A stretch of DNA of 64,000 nucleotides from Sphagnum compactum (lineage: Eukaryota > Bryophyta > Sphagnopsida > Sphagnales): the NCBI GenBank assembly GCA_965153455.1, contig OZ234495.1:310001-374000 (forward strand). The letters run 5' to 3'. The notes below the pieces were generated by a model. The model had not been told where the DNA came from and did no database searches. It saw only the letters and a list, made by a program, of their open reading frames with translations. Position 1 is the first letter of the stretch; the number at the start of each line of letters is the position of its first letter. This document shows positions 45,793-58,634 of the stretch, piece by piece. A program made the translations under genes and the position numbers.

Positions 45793-47500
45793 TTGTTTGG
45801 GTTGTCTTTGCATTTGACAAATGTAGATAAATTTTTGTTAGAAAAGGTCCAACATAAGTTGAATTATTGGGCCTCAACAAAACTATCCTTGGCTAGGAGG
45901 AAAATGATTGTCAATAATATTCTTTTCTCCTCCTTGTGGTACTTTGTGAGTGTTTGGGGAGGGACCAAAAAGGGAATCCTTAAAATTAACCGCCTTTTAA
46001 AGAACTACTTTTGGGCAGGATCAAATCATAATTGTAGGTGTTGAGTTGCATGGGAGTAATGTTGTGGGAAAAAGAAAGATGGAAATTTAAGTTTAGTCGA
46101 TCCAATAGAAGCAACTGAAGCACTTTTGTCTAAATGGGTGGTGCATGCTTTAGAGCCTAGAAATTCTAATTTGTATGAACTCTTTAGGTTTTAATTAAGA
46201 CAATATTAGTCACATAGGTGGGGGGGGATGGAACCCTAACTTGAAATGGTGTTTGTAGGTTGACCTTAAGAGGGCGTTGGGTCTACTTTATGGAACTAGG
46301 TGGGTAGAGCTTGGTCTAGGATGGTGAAAAAATTGAAATTCAACAATCCAAAAAGCCTTAGCAAAATCTTAGCGTCGAACTTTTGGTGGAATAAGATCAT
46401 CCACCCTTCGGATGTTGGCTTCTTGAAGAGCAAAGTAGCCGAATTCCATGGGTTGGGATGGGTTTCAATGTTCGATGTGTGGGTGGCTTCTACAATAAGA
46501 TTTGCATCTAAAGAGGAAATGGGTGAAAAATTTGTGTTATCCCTAAAAGAGGAGTTGGGATATGATAGAATTGTTACCAAGTTGGAAGAGTTGTGGGGGG
46601 GTTTATTGAGAGGGGGAAACAACCGTTGCAAAAAAATAGATTGGATTAGTTTGCTAGAAGAGAACAAGGCATTCTCGTCTATGGTTTGTCATGCTTCATC
46701 TAACTTTAGACCTGAATGCAACAATGATGTTCCACACCTCTACATCCCGCAAGACATCAAATTATATATTGTGGGCTCCCAGTCAAAGACCTTGAGTTTC
46801 ATTAATGATGGAGTGTCAAAAGGAGTGAACAACCACTACTGGGAAGGTAGAGTATCAATGGTAAGAATATCAGAGTTATTGAGAGGCCCTAAAAAGGTGC
46901 ATTGCCTAGAATGGTCCGGCAAGATAGACACATTAAAACCTGACCTTAATGCCTATTCATGGAAAGGCGGGGAACTTCCGTTCTCTTTCACAACTACATT
47001 AGGGAGGAAACTATTGAAAGATTTTAAACCAAAAATTAATGTGGTGGAAAAGAGGTGAATAAGGGTACTTCCTTTTACTTTCATGCTAAGATGGATGAAC
47101 ATTTGGTGCAAGATGTGGAGTAGGAAAGAGGCTAGCTTCATGTGGGTTTTGTGAAATGAAACAATTACAATTAACATTTGGAGAGCTAAGGTGGACAACT
47201 CGATTAATCAAAGTTGCCCATTGTGCGGTTATGAAGAAAAATCCACGCTGCATAGATTTTGGGAGTGTTGCCATGCACAACAGGCTAGGGAGTACACATA
47301 AGGCATTGTGTGTGAACTTGCTTATGGTAACAAGCCATCACAGGTGGTTGCCCCCCTACATCGGAAACAATGTGTTTTTGTTCCCATGTGTGGAGAACAC
47401 ATGGTCCTTGTTAAGAGGTATCACACTTTGGACTTTGTGGATTGAATGGAATGATTTGGTTTTCAAAAACGAAATATGGAATGTTATTTCCACAAAGTTA
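45793..47500 (+). pseudogene. LINE C-terminal region with zinc-knuckle remnant
   Basis: After the polymerase come the typical plant LINE phrases KLNYWASTKLSLARRKMIVN and LLKNYFWAGS, then a long open stretch at 46300-47058 (MFDVWVASTIRF, ELWGGLLRGG). Near 47.19-47.28 kb the plus strand reads VDNSINQSCPLCGYEEKSTL followed by HRFWECCHAQQA. That is the C-x2-C-x7-H-x4-C zinc-binding pattern found at the end of plant L1 ORF2 proteins. Confidence 0.8.
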
Positions 47501-47649
47501 TTTGGGATGCCCTATTTGATTATGGTAGGGCTGCTTGGAATAGATGTATGAGGCTAATTATAAAGACCCCTAAGGCATCGAAAAGTCACACTGAGTTTAT
47601 ACATGGGTAGTTTAAAATTGATTATTTGAAGGGACCTTACCCTTCAAAA

Positions 47650-48610
47650 TGAAAGATTGATTCTTCATTGCCTTAAGGTTTGAAGGAGTAGTAATTACTG
47701 CCATGAAGTAGAAGATCTACTTTGAAATACAATAATGCTTCAATTTAAAGGATTGGTAGTAGTGGCATGAGGTTTTTATTTTTACAGTACTAATCTCAAA
47801 TGTTATTGTAATTTATTTGTTCATTAGTTGAGGATACGTCCAAAGTTGATATTTTAATTTGATTGGACTGGCACAATTTTTTAAAAAAAAGTCCCAAGCT
47901 TTGGACACTTCCAACCTCCAAGTTGGAAGACTTGTAATTTTTCAATTTGGCTCTCCTATACAAGCCAAAATGGTAAGAGTTTTGGCAAGGAGTTATGGGA
48001 TAACAAATGGAGCTATAGCGAACAGGTTTGAAGATACATGTGTAGGAACAAGATAACGAACATCTGGTAAAACAAATGCCATAAAATTATAGAGCACACG
48101 TGGGGATGCTTGGTACATATATGTGAAAAATTCATAAACAAGAGACCTCAATGCTACCATCTTTGCCACAGAGAGAAGTCACTCACTGAGCACATTCACT
48201 AAACTTGCAAGAATCCTAAACTAACATTTAGACAGAGAAATAAAGAAAGATAATCTTGAAGATAAGAAGGTAAAATTTAGTAGAGGAGTCCTTCCTAGTC
48301 TACATTCGCAAAAAGCTTATTTTGGCTACTACCTTTGACTCCAAGCTGGATCCTAAAAAATCTTGTAAGTTCACCTTTCTATTGTAAGTGGCAAATCTTC
48401 TTCATGATTACACTCTTTTTTTGGAAATACAAATTTAGAACTTCCCTTAGTTGTTGCCTTTAAAAAATTCATGGGATGTGCATTGACTAGTGCAAAGAAC
48501 AACCTTGAGTCACTTTGAAGTGTCTATTCTCAACTTTCAAATAAACTCTTGACAATAATATTTAAAAATGTCAGAGTTGGACAGTCATACAAGAAGATAT
48601 GACAATTAGT
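47650..48610. other. Spacer, no gene seen
   Basis: AT-rich sequence downstream of the LINE with only short frames lacking domains. Confidence 0.4.
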
Positions 48611-48800
48611 TTGTCAATAGCGGCAGTGTAAACCAGCACCCCATCCGGCAGCAGCACATCATGCAGGATAGATGATGTATGCATATGAAACATTCATTCA
48701 GTGTATCCTGTCGCAAAGCATCACAGTGGTTAGCTATGTTATATGAATCATCCATGTATATCTACCTACCTAGTAGTCACCAAGTGCCTTACCTACTTAC
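48610..48800 (+). repeat. Diverged dispersed repeat, copy 2
   Basis: Collinear with 21,400-21,610 as described there. Followed by a short CTACCTACCTAG / CTTACCTACTTACTTACC simple run near 48.76-48.81 kb. Confidence 0.45.
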
Positions 48801-48809
48801 TTACCTTGA

Positions 48810-50640
48810 TAGTAACCCCTCACATTCCAGTTTTGGCTGGGTTTGGTTTTTTGGTTAGGTCTGGGTTTGAGAACTAGACCCACTGAGTTTACATGGACTT
48901 GAACTCTCTTTAAAATTGGACCTAGTGGGTCTTAAATCTTTTTTTTTCAAGGTATGGGTCATAGGTTTAGGAAGCAGCTAGGGTCATAAATTTTGGATAG
49001 GGTTTAGGGTTTATAAGTTCCTAGGCTAGTTGACATGAAGTGTAAGAAACACCCCCAAAGTTGTGGTGTGATGATCTGACATTTCTTTCATTAATCCTTG
49101 TTTACACATAGTTGAATGGGAGCAAAGAATGTCTCTTGCATGGGACTAGAAGAGCATGGGGCAGTTCACTGAGTGAAAGAAAGTAGGAATATTAATATGT
49201 GGGTTATGTTTTCGAAACTTGAAGGTTGCATTGCAAAGGTTGCCACAAGGCAAAAAAAAGTGGTCCATGGCCACTCTTGTAAAATCTTCGCACATGACTT
49301 GTCTCCAGATAGGGAAATCATGGACAAAGGAGGGTGTTGCAACTTGCAATGCAGTGGTTTGAAAAAAATTTGATTCACTTACTTTTCAGTGTTTCTCCCA
49401 CTTACTTTAAAACCTGAAATTGGCCTTGAACCATGCCTCAGAACCATCCCAAATAAAAGTCTAAAACCAACCCCACCTTGAACTTGAAACCGACAAGTGC
49501 CATGAAACATAAAACCATTGACCCACGAAATTGAGAATCTAAAAACTTGGACCCAGCTCCAAATTGAACAATTTTTAGTTTTTACAAATATTTCCTTCAC
49601 GTGAAACCGTTGGGTCTCCATTTGAAAAAAACCCCTAGGACACGATATTCAAAACGTTAAGCAGCGACCCCAAAAGAATTTGGGACATGGAGACCCCTGA
49701 TTTAGTCAAGTAGGATGGGATATCTATAATGTTTAGAAGCCAACCAATTTTGTTGGGGGGTGTTTTTAACCAACATAGGTGCTGCTTTACCCCAGGCTTG
49801 ATAAGATAGCCCCGCTAATCATTTAATATTACAATAAAATGCATCCTGACCAGGGTTCTTCCTTTTCGGTTTTTTTTGTTTTACTTTTTTTCTTTCAATT
49901 TTGTGATCTACCCACACTTGCAATCATTCACAAGAGGAATTTGTGTACAAGTCAAAGAGGAAAGTAGAAAATTTTAAGAATCCTGCTATATTTTTGTGAC
50001 CTGCTGAAACGTATTGTTCAAATATGGCAATTTCAAAAAAATTACAGCAAATTTTTTTAGGATTTGCTATGGGATCATCAAGAAAAACTTAATTTCGCTT
50101 TTTCAAACATGAAATGGTTTGTTTGACAATGGGAAAATACAAACAAACCCCTATTTCACAGTGAGAAAATTAGAATAAAACATTGAAATATTGGTCCCAC
50201 AATTGTCTTGGAGAGTTTTCCCTATGTTTCCTTAATTTAACTTCAATTTGGTTAAAGCTTCGAGTCTTTTCCCTACAGGAAATGCCAAACTTTTTTTTGT
50301 TGTGCCATATTTGTATTTACAAAAATCCACTGTATGAGTCACACTGGATCTCTCCCTCCCCCCCCCAACACAAAAAAAAACGCTTATTCTGATCACCAAT
50401 TAATTACTGTCTAGGAAAGGCTGAGTCCCAGAGTTGATGCTGCTGGTGAATCGCTCAGTGCTGATCCTCCTTCAATACCAAGATGTACAAGCTAGCTAGC
50501 ACAATCTCCTGTATAAATTATATACACCTGGTGTTCACCATAAACCCAGGAAAACAAACATCATTATAATTCCCATTCACATATCCTAAATGAGCTAGTA
50601 CTAATTAGCGAGAGGCTCATTGCAGTAAATATTAATGAGC
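48810..50640. other. Spacer with low-complexity words, no gene seen
   Basis: Words such as GGGTCTTAAATC, TTGGACCCAG and AAACCTGAAATTGGCC recur with drift through 48.85-49.7 kb. They resemble an old repeat built on AACC/GGTT words, also seen near 35.7 and 57.2 kb. No domain-bearing frame. Confidence 0.35.
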
Positions 50641-50666
50641 GAAGGCTCTACCCCTTAATGGCAAGT

Positions 50667-51107
50667 TCAAACAAGACATAAACTACGAAAAGTTCCATGA
50701 AGGCTGCCAAAAAATGGGACTCTCAGTTCACAGTAACAGGTCTGGTGAACATCCCTCAAACTTATGTGGGACCAAATGAAAACTACATAGTTTAGTGGCA
50801 TATTCGACCCAATAATATTATTGTTACAGTAGCTACTGGGAAACAGTCTGTAATTTACAGTGGACAGCCGTCCGCTGCCTCGTTGTGATCTGGATATTGA
50901 AGTAACAAAAACTTTCCAATTCGTAATCGCGCGCGGAAGCATACTATCGTTCCAACCTCGATCGGCAGCAGGGATCATGCGTCGATTATACAGGGATTCC
51001 GAGATGATACGTCGTTCCCGCGGACTTTGATCTGCATTGCTGCACACTATATACAAGCGATTTGCTAAAATTTTCCACTGTTTTTTCGCACAGTCCAAAG
51101 GTCTCAT
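50667..51107 (-). other. Unassigned minus-strand open frame, 146 codons
   Basis: ATG-initiated frame (MRPLDCAKKQWKILANRLYI) in GC-richer DNA just downstream of the six-exon minus-strand gene. The basic first half (SPRERRIISESLYNRR) looks more protein-like than the second. It could be a 3' UTR, an alternative 3' exon or a small gene. No family recognised. Confidence 0.25.
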
Positions 51108-51205
51108 GAAGAAAGGATCTAGATCTAGCTTCTTTCTTCCTAGTGGTCAGAATTAAGGATCTAGAGCTTCAATTTTCAACTGGCGAATATGGGTGGTTTT
51201 AAATC

Positions 51206-51484
51206 TCACAAATTGCAGTATAACACATGCACTGTCGACATCAAAGGACAGTGTTGATTCCTTTTGTTACGTTTTGTCAATTCAATCCGCGTAATATGCT
51301 CTACCTGCACCCCCCCCGCCATAGCTGCAAGATCGAGCTGGACGATTCTCTTGCAGGAAACGTCCAGCTGTTGATCACATGCTGCACAAAGGTTCTTCAG
51401 ATCTGTGCAGATTGGTCTGCAGGTGGCGATTCGAGTACTGCTGAAGGTAATTTCGGAATCGATCAGTGGAGATGAATTGCTCAT
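51206..51484 (-). other. Unassigned minus-strand open frame
   Basis: Reads SPLIDSEITFSSTRIATC and DLKNLCAACDQQLDVSC with a CxxC. It lies between the stop of the six-exon gene and the 146-codon frame on the same strand. It might be 3' UTR or an exon of a downstream gene; no splice model could be confirmed. Confidence 0.2.
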
Positions 51485-51551
51485 GTAGTTTCTGGATTGT
51501 AGATTTGGGTGGCGGTAAAACTAGAGTGGTGGCGAGATTAACAGCAGCTAA

Positions 51552-54329
51552 TTATACCGTGGTGGTGAAGCCAAGTGAGCAGAAGACCGAGACGATGAGG
51601 TGGCGGAGACCTGCTTGGTTGCCGCGGCCAACCACATGCAATTCTCCGTGGCTCCTGTGGAAACGGTGGCGGTCGAAGCGGTAAACGGCGACCACCTCTT
51701 CCGATTGCGAGTTTGCGAAGCACTTGTAGTAGACGGAGTCTTTATCCTTGATACCCACCACGTGGAGCCGTCGCAAGTCGGGGTCGATGCCGGCCCTACC
51801 CACGATTTCGACGCTAATCCTGTACTCCTGTTTACGCTTGAGAGTGCTGTGATCGCTGTAATTCGAGAACCGAGGTTGGCTGCTGTAACCGTGATTCGTC
51901 TGCCGACTGCGGTTGAAAGAGAGGAGAGAACCGGACAATGACGAGACCGTGGCAACTGCCAGGTCCAGAAAGGTGATGAGAGCCGTGTCCTGCTCCTGCC
52001 AACCCCAGCTCCGTTTGTTCACTTTCAACAGATCCACCTGCAGCAGCAATATCGCAACAACATCCGTTATAAACACAAAGGAGCTCTTGGATGATTCCCT
52101 TGTGGGAAGATTGTCTAACTTGACCTGAGACTAAAAGCGCACTTGTAACAGGGAATTGTGCACCACAGGTAGTTTTGCAACATTCTTTCCCAGGGAAACT
52201 CACAGGAAAAGTTCAATTATGCCATCTAGAAGCATACTATGACCCAATGTCAAAGGAGAAGTTGGTAAATTTTCCCTGTTTTGTAAGCACCTAGCTCCTG
52301 GAGGAAACAAATTTTTCCCTTTGACATTGGTTCTAAGAGGGATGTCTAACAGGGATAACTGAGAGCTTTCCCACGTTATACACAGGTAGTTAAGGAAAAC
52401 TCCTTGCGAAATTTCACTTCCTCCAGTTTGCTAATCCTGTGCAGCCGAGAATACAATAGATCAACACATAAGCAAGCTCCAGCTGGTAGAACTAGAATTA
52501 CTATTGACCAGTTTATGCAACAGTTCTGTGCGATTGAGCATTAGACGTGACATACTTCCAATGTCTGCGGGTAACCACGTTCGTCGCTTGCGATCTTTGC
52601 GGCGATGGGGACATCCTTGTGACGCCAGGTTCGAGGGTATGTAAGCTCCACCATGTAGCTAATAGTCCCATCCTCAGCCTGAATCAATGGAACAACTGCC
52701 CTTTTCTTCCTGTACAGCAACTTCTCGCAGTTGGGTGTGGCTACAATGAACGTCGTCACTCCGAAAGACGGCCTATCATGCCGTCTACTCCTGCACAACT
52801 GGAATTGGTTGGCGCTGGCATACCGTGCAGCCTGCAGGAATCATTGTTCAAGGAAGAACCAATTATAATTAGATCTATATCAGAAATTCTCAATATTAGT
52901 CTCAAGAGCTGCTTGGATTCAATCTTTGTCGCAGCATGAACCAAGAGAACATTACAAAGATCCATGAAACCAGTAGTCCTCAGACTTTAGCTCATGATCT
53001 GCAGTACCTCGGCGTAGTCCTCATTTAGCTGTAGGGCGAGGTGCTCAAATTGACATTGGAAAACGTTGAACGGTGCCTCCCCTTTATGTGGCAACCACCA
53101 GCTGGACACGGATCCAGCTTTATGACAAAGTTTCTCCAGAAACGCAAAGGCCTTGCTTGCAAACACAAGCGTGTCTTCCAACGTGATACGGTAGGCGTCC
53201 AGATCAGAGGTACCCTAGTGCACACAGAACACAATCACCATCGTCAACATAACTGAGAATTTTTCCGCGTCTCGAGATTTCTCTCTTAGCAGCTGATCGA
53301 TGTACACTGCGCATGAGCTTTTCTAATCTAATAGATTTGCTAAGTAATTGCAACTTCTCGATCACCAACTCATGCAGAAGAAGCTCATAACATTCAAGTT
53401 TATAGTACAAAATTGGTCGGGAATATGGAGTAAGTTGCAGTGAAAGAGTCTAGAGATAAGGTCGTGCAGTACCTGAACTTTTTCCAGGATGTCAAGCAAA
53501 GTTTCAAGGGAATTGAGAAGGGCAACGCAGTCCTTGGTACTCTGAGAACCCAATGCGATGAAGTCCTTGCACTTGGAGATGACGGCACCTACTGTCTTGC
53601 TGGTTGTATAGTCAATCGCCAAACTATAGTCGCGCGCCGTAGTCGGAGTCTCGGGCAATTCCGTATAGTAGTCTGGCAACTCGAGTCTTGGAGGCCCAAC
53701 GTAACAACTTACGATATGATCAGGAGCAGCTTCTTTCATATTCTCTCCGCCTGTTGCATCAACTTCTAATTCTTGTGGCTGCTCTGGTTGATGCTGAAGC
53801 TGTTGTGACAATTGACTGCAGATTGGACACCAATCAGTAGCAATAGTACGAGGTTGTCACTAGTCTTGCTCTTAGTAATTAATAATTAGTCCAAAGAAAA
53901 TAAATTGCATCAACTCTCTCAGTACTATGGCATCTACAGCTAGCCTAACAAGATCCTACCAGCTAGAATCTGGATCTTCAAACCATGTATATAATTGCAG
54001 CTGGGGATTCTCTCAATATCGATCGTTCTGGAGACTGGTAGCTGTACTTCCAGGTTCCAGACGATTTGCAGTTACAAAACAACAAGCTCTAGCATATAAA
54101 ACAAGCAACACACAATTGCCATTTCAGCTTCTTATATGTAAATACTGCACATGTCTACGCATCTAATTCCCGTACTTAGTAATGTTGATGCTCAACCTGC
54201 TAACTCTGCACCGCACCTTGAATGCTCGATTATAGCGTTGATGAGGTAGGCAGGCGGTGCAGGAGATTTGCTACTCGAGACTGATGCTTGAGGCGCTAAG
54301 CAAGCCGTGAGGTAAGTGGTGAACTTCAT
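51552..54329 (-). CDS. Unrecognised 500-residue plant protein, six exons
   Basis: Exons 54329-54217, 53815-53473, 53383-53306, 53214-53008, 52831-52556 and 52037-51552 join through GT-AG introns with every phase matching, ending at a TAA. I do not recognise the family. Residues 1-75 are low-complexity. About 95-210 is a run of amphipathic helices (AVISKCKDFIALGS; LLNSLETLLDILEKVQ; HELVIEKLQLLSKSIRLEKL; DAYRITLEDTLVFASKAFAF) that recalls helical-bundle N-domains such as RPW8, Rx-type or MLKL/HeLo; this is fold-style resemblance only. The C-terminal half looks beta-rich (SFGVTTFIVATPN; EYRISVEIVGRAGI; HVVGIKDKDSVYYKCF) with a hydrophobic stretch near 357-380 (TALITFLDLAVATVSSLSG). The first two introns are the least certain; an alternative exon 1 donor 20 bases downstream exists. 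Antisense frames here are shadows. Confidence 0.65.
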
Positions 54330-55225
54330 ATTAATTATGAGCTTCACCTTCACATGAAGACGACGTTTATATTGAGAAGGGATCGATCCGGTAGCAGCGA
54401 CTGCACATGAACAGCTTGCTAGTAGCTGCTACCGATGCAAGGATCAAAGCTGCTGTTACGTTGATGACCGACCTGCAAGGACTTTGACACTACTAGCCCT
54501 GCCGGATGGATGGTTCTGGACTTCTCACACCTAGCTTCCTCACAGCTGCAGCTTGAATCTTGATGAACAACAAAGACGTGCGTGGTGATATTAGACACTG
54601 ACCACGAGTTACAGCTAATTAATGGTTGACATTCCTGTATGTGCTTTCCGTCGACTCGTCATGATTAGCAACAGCTAAAGACCAATTTCATGAATCTGAC
54701 AACTTGGCTACCCGCCCCGCCAGTTGGTCACTCCTACTACAGCAACAAGAAAAAACACAGAGAGGCAAGTACTGGCAGCTGCGGCCATATTAAGCTTTTG
54801 TTGGCAGGATGTGCGCTAGAATGCCTCCCTCACCCTTACCAACTTTGCTGGTGTCAGTACCGCGTCCTGCTCAGCACACGCATAGTTCTGTCGTAGGGTT
54901 TGAATATTTAAGCTGGGCAAGTAAATAAGTTGAGTAAAATAATTTAACGCCATTGCATGGTGTCCTTTGGTTGGAACTAAGATGCTGGTATGCCCTTGCT
55001 CAACCTGTTTCTTCACAGGTCATTTAGCAGCTTTCTTTTGGCTGGTTTCATATATTAGCCAGAAAATACCAATGAAAAGTGCTAAAAGCAAGTGTTTTTT
55101 GAAATTTTCAATTGCCATAATTCATGAAACTTTTAAGAGAAATCACTGCGAGAATTTTTATAGATGGTTCAGGTAGGTAACCCAAAATATAGAACTTGGA
55201 TGTTTTTTTAAAAAATATATATTTT
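54330..55225. other. Promoter-side spacer of the six-exon gene
   Basis: No supported gene. Plus frames at 54690-54896 and 54967-55176 have no domain. The stretch to about 54.9 kb is GC-richer than the rest and probably includes the promoter of the minus-strand gene. Confidence 0.35.
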
Positions 55226-55227
55226 CA

Positions 55228-55290
55228 TATTTAGCTTGTAGCCAAATCTGGCTAAATCTTCCTATGGATGATCGTGGCCACTTTGGCTAC
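55228..55290 (-). repeat. Short dispersed repeat, partner of 36.3 kb
   Basis: Reverse complement matches 36,299-36,350 (TAGCCAAAGTGGC, AGGAAGATTTAGCC, AAATCTGGCTA) with small indels. Confidence 0.6.
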
Positions 55291-55536
55291 ATCACAAAAT
55301 TGACCCAAAAAACAGCATTGGTAGTGGGTTGGAATTATAGGGCAGGCAGAAGCAGAACAAGTAGGGTTGTCCATTTTGCAGGACGACAGTTGTGAAACAA
55401 CTTTTTGCAGGACGTCGAGTGTGAACACCCGCTCTGCTGTAGAAGCAGACGGGTGCCGCACAGTGCGCTGCCCTGATACCAGTCGGGGATGTTTGTCGTC
55501 ATATTTTTCTTCTTGATGATGAGCATGGGAAGTCAA
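55252..55536 (-). other. Unassigned minus-strand open frame, 94 codons
   Basis: ATG-initiated frame beginning MTSHAHHQEEKYDDKHPRL in moderately GC-rich DNA. The last part runs into the dispersed repeat, so at most the first 70 codons could be genuine, perhaps a first exon. No family recognised. Confidence 0.2.
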
Positions 55537-55559
55537 TGATAGTGAAATCGAGGTTGTTT

Positions 55560-57080
55560 CCGGGAGAGGTGAAACACTCTCTGCTAGCTTGCACCAGCTT
55601 CACTAGTGGGCTAGAAGATTCTTAGGACCACCACCCGCGACATTGATGAACGTGCCGGCCCCACAATAATTGCAACCCCGATATCCCTAATTCCGATCAC
55701 TAGACGACGATATGGATTCCGGGGGATTCAAGGGTCCCGCGCATTCCCTACAGCCTGAGATTCAAGATTCAGCGAGATACGAAAACAGCGTCGGATTGAA
55801 GATTCCCGCTGATTTCCTGAGATTCAACATCCCCCGAAATAAACCAACGGCGGATTCTAGATGAATTCCGCGAGTGTCTAATTCAAGCTGATTCTGGATT
55901 CTAGATTCAGCCAGCTCTAATTTTCCATTTACATATTCAAGGAACAAACTCTCAGGACTCGTGCATAGTAATTATTATCCTTTTAAACCCTGTCTGTATA
56001 CAAAGACTTTGGTTATAAGATTAGTGTAGAAAATATAGACTAGGGTCTTTATATGGAAGAAACTATTGTTTGAAATGGGAGTTTGAACTGTTTGAAACTC
56101 ACACTTAGATGTCGGAATAGCGTCCAATGCTTGTCAATTGGTGCAAAGAAAAAAATTGTGGCCAATGAGATTGTTCAAGTTAGTGCCTTAAATTGTTTTC
56201 AAAAGTTGCCTTCTAATGAACTAGTACTTACATGTTGCATGCAAAGGACATGCGCATTTTAAGGAACATTTAACAAGAATTTGAAGGTTTTTCACATCAT
56301 AATTTCCTAAGTTTAGTTAGGGTGCGCCTCATATTAACGGACAAGGATTTAGCACATAACTTGGGTAAGGCTCTGGCAGATGACTCCAACTGTTTGTTTG
56401 TTTGTTTTATTTTTGGGGACGGGTAGGGTGTTGTGACCAATGTTGACTGGCTAGTACCCAGTTGGGAGGGTTAGAATTGTCAATTCTGGGCCTGATCTTT
56501 TAAACCAATTCCATAATCAGAATCATTATTTTGTTTGGGGAAGAATTGGATTCTCAATTTCATTATGTGTTTGAACCAAAACTAGAACTAGAGACAATTT
56601 TTTTGAGATATATATTTCGGTGATGATGTTTCATCGGAATTGGTTTATGTAGGATGGGTATTTTGGTGATTGTCATTGCAACAATTTCAGAATCATTTTG
56701 GATTATAATTTGTCATAGATCAAATTCCTATTCATAATCATTTTTTGTTTGTTTGTATTTTGTTGTTTTTTTCATACATCCTTTCAATGTTGTTTTTCTT
56801 TCGGTCTATTTGTATCTAGTTGTAAACTTATCTAATGAATCGGACTTTCATTTAGCATTTTGCCTATCAAATCAAAAATGTACAAAAATATTATTGAAAC
56901 AAAATGACATATAGTAAAATTTACAAAATTTTATCTTTTGAAAAGACAAAATTGATCACAAAAAAATTATTATGTTCACAAAAAATAATTTAATCATCGT
57001 CATTGATAGTGCAAAGTGCAGAGCCCAAATAAATATATATATAAAAGACTAGAATGGGGGCTGATTGAAAATCAATTGAC
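55560..57080. other. Spacer, no gene seen
   Basis: GATTCAAGATTCAG and GATTCTGGATTCTAGATTC words cluster at 55.76-55.92 kb, a degenerate simple-sequence patch. The remainder is AT-rich without open frames of note. Confidence 0.4.
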
Positions 57081-57084
57081 AATT

Positions 57085-57174
57085 AACTGGAATCCAACTA
57101 AACTGAAACCAAAGCTGTTGATTCCAGTCCAGGTTACCCAGAACTGGAATCCAACTAAACTGAAACCAAAGCTG
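57085..57174 (+). repeat. 33-bp direct repeat
   Basis: AACTGGAATCCAACTAAACT followed by GAAACCAAAGCTG is present without mismatch at 57085-57117 and 57142-57174, a 57-bp period. Confidence 0.95.
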
Positions 57175-57199
57175 AACCGGAACCAAAATCAGACTTTAT

Positions 57200-58630
57200 T
57201 TATTTTTAAAAACTGGACCTAGAACCCAATTCCCAATTCCAATTATGTTTGGAACCAGAACTCAAACTGTTTTAATTTAAAGAACGGTTCTTCATAAAAG
57301 TAAAGAACCACCCAAAACTGGTTGGAACACGCGCATCATGCTCATGTCCCAAAGCCAGTAAAGTCCAACTTAGCAGCTTCTACAAGGATGATCGACGAAG
57401 GCAGTGATGAGACAAGAAACGTCACCTAAGAATAGAAGAAGGCTACCCACAACCTAGATCACCCAAACTATGTAGAGTCCCGTTGTTTATCTGCTCTGCT
57501 GCCATCTGGAAGGAAATGAACTTGACTGCGGACAGACGTTAGTTTTTATAATTGGTCCCACATTTTCAGGAATGTTCTCTAAGTGCTGTTGTGTTGAACA
57601 AGTGAACTGGGAGAGTTCAGTTTTTGGGAGAATTCTACAGTACATTTGCTATTCTAACTAAGATGAAATACAGTGGAAGCGAGTATTCGTAATAAAATTT
57701 GAGTCCTTCAGTATGATATGCATCAAAAGTCTGAGATCTAGCAACAGACAAAACTAGATTGAGAACTTACAAAACTTCAAGAAAATTGTAACTGAATACT
57801 CAACTGCAAAACCAATCAACCACAATTTCACCTTCTGGAATAGATCAAATGAAATGTTGACAACTACCATATGGTGATTGAAAGTTGGTTGTGAATATTT
57901 AATTTTTACTACATCAATGAAGTGCTAGAGTCGAATTGCACAACCAACAACGAATACTTGAATGCATTATATCTGTATCTTCTTTTTGCAAAACATGACA
58001 TGTGTTTTGCACAGTCACACCATGCAATAGAACTAAACAAAATTGCACTTGTTTTGCAAAGTCACAACATGCAATAAAACTAAACAATATTGCACACCAT
58101 GCTGTGTTGATGCTTGTGAAATTTGTTAGGAGTATTTAATGTCCTCCCTTTAGAAAGCTTTGGAAGTCTAGGAAGTGAGTTTCTGGACATACTTGTGAAT
58201 TTCATGGAACACTTTCCATTTGAATCCCTAAAGATCAAAAATTTGAAATCTCACAGGGAAAGTGGATCAAAATGGTCCACCCTCAAGTTTAGGGGTTGCG
58301 TACAAAATAAAGTAGTTTTCATTATATGGTTGAGTGCATCTTTGTTTTAAGAATTTAAGAGTCACCTTGATTGTAACCACTACTCACGTTTGTAAGTTTT
58401 ATGATTTAGAAATTGATGCGTTTATAAAATTTTGTAAAATTTTTGTATATGGGAAGTTTTTCATTATGTATTATATTGTTAGAATCCAAAATAAAAGATG
58501 ACGACAATCAAAATGTGGGATACAAAAGCACAACAATATGTTTACAACTAGTGTTTTCATCATTTAGAGAACTTAAATTAATTTTTTCACATATTTAAAA
58601 AATGGCATATTTATAAGAATGTTTTGAAGT
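57200..58630. other. Spacer, no gene seen
   Basis: GAACC/GGTTC words at 57.2-57.32 kb, then unremarkable AT-rich sequence. A near repeat of GTTTTGCA(A/C)AGTCACA(C/A)CATGCAATA occurs near 58.0 and 58.05 kb. The frame at 58123-58350 has no domain. Confidence 0.4.
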
Positions 58631-58634
58631 ACAA

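Larger units (their letters stand above)
42500..47650 (+). mobile_element. Decayed L1-type LINE retrotransposon
   Basis: A plus-strand non-LTR retrotransposon relic. Upstream (42.5-43.45 kb) are Ser/Glu/Gly-rich coding remnants that may be the ORF1-to-ORF2 leader part. From 43.6 kb come endonuclease, reverse transcriptase, a C-terminal region and a zinc knuckle in the normal L1 order. Nearly everything lies in one frame; frame shifts occur near 44,425 and 44,800, and in-frame stops are scattered. No poly(A) tail or target duplication was recognised, so the outer limits are approximate. Confidence 0.9.

Noticed and set aside
51600-51941. Plus-strand 113-codon frame, and a second minus frame over the same bases
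   Set aside because: Both overlap the last exon of the six-exon minus gene, whose frame continues the spliced protein in phase; the others are shadows.
53473-53811. A 23-base intron joining exon 2 to the next open frame of the six-exon gene
   Set aside because: Too short for plant splicing; an 89-base intron using the acceptor before 53,383 keeps phase and gives a continuous helical protein.
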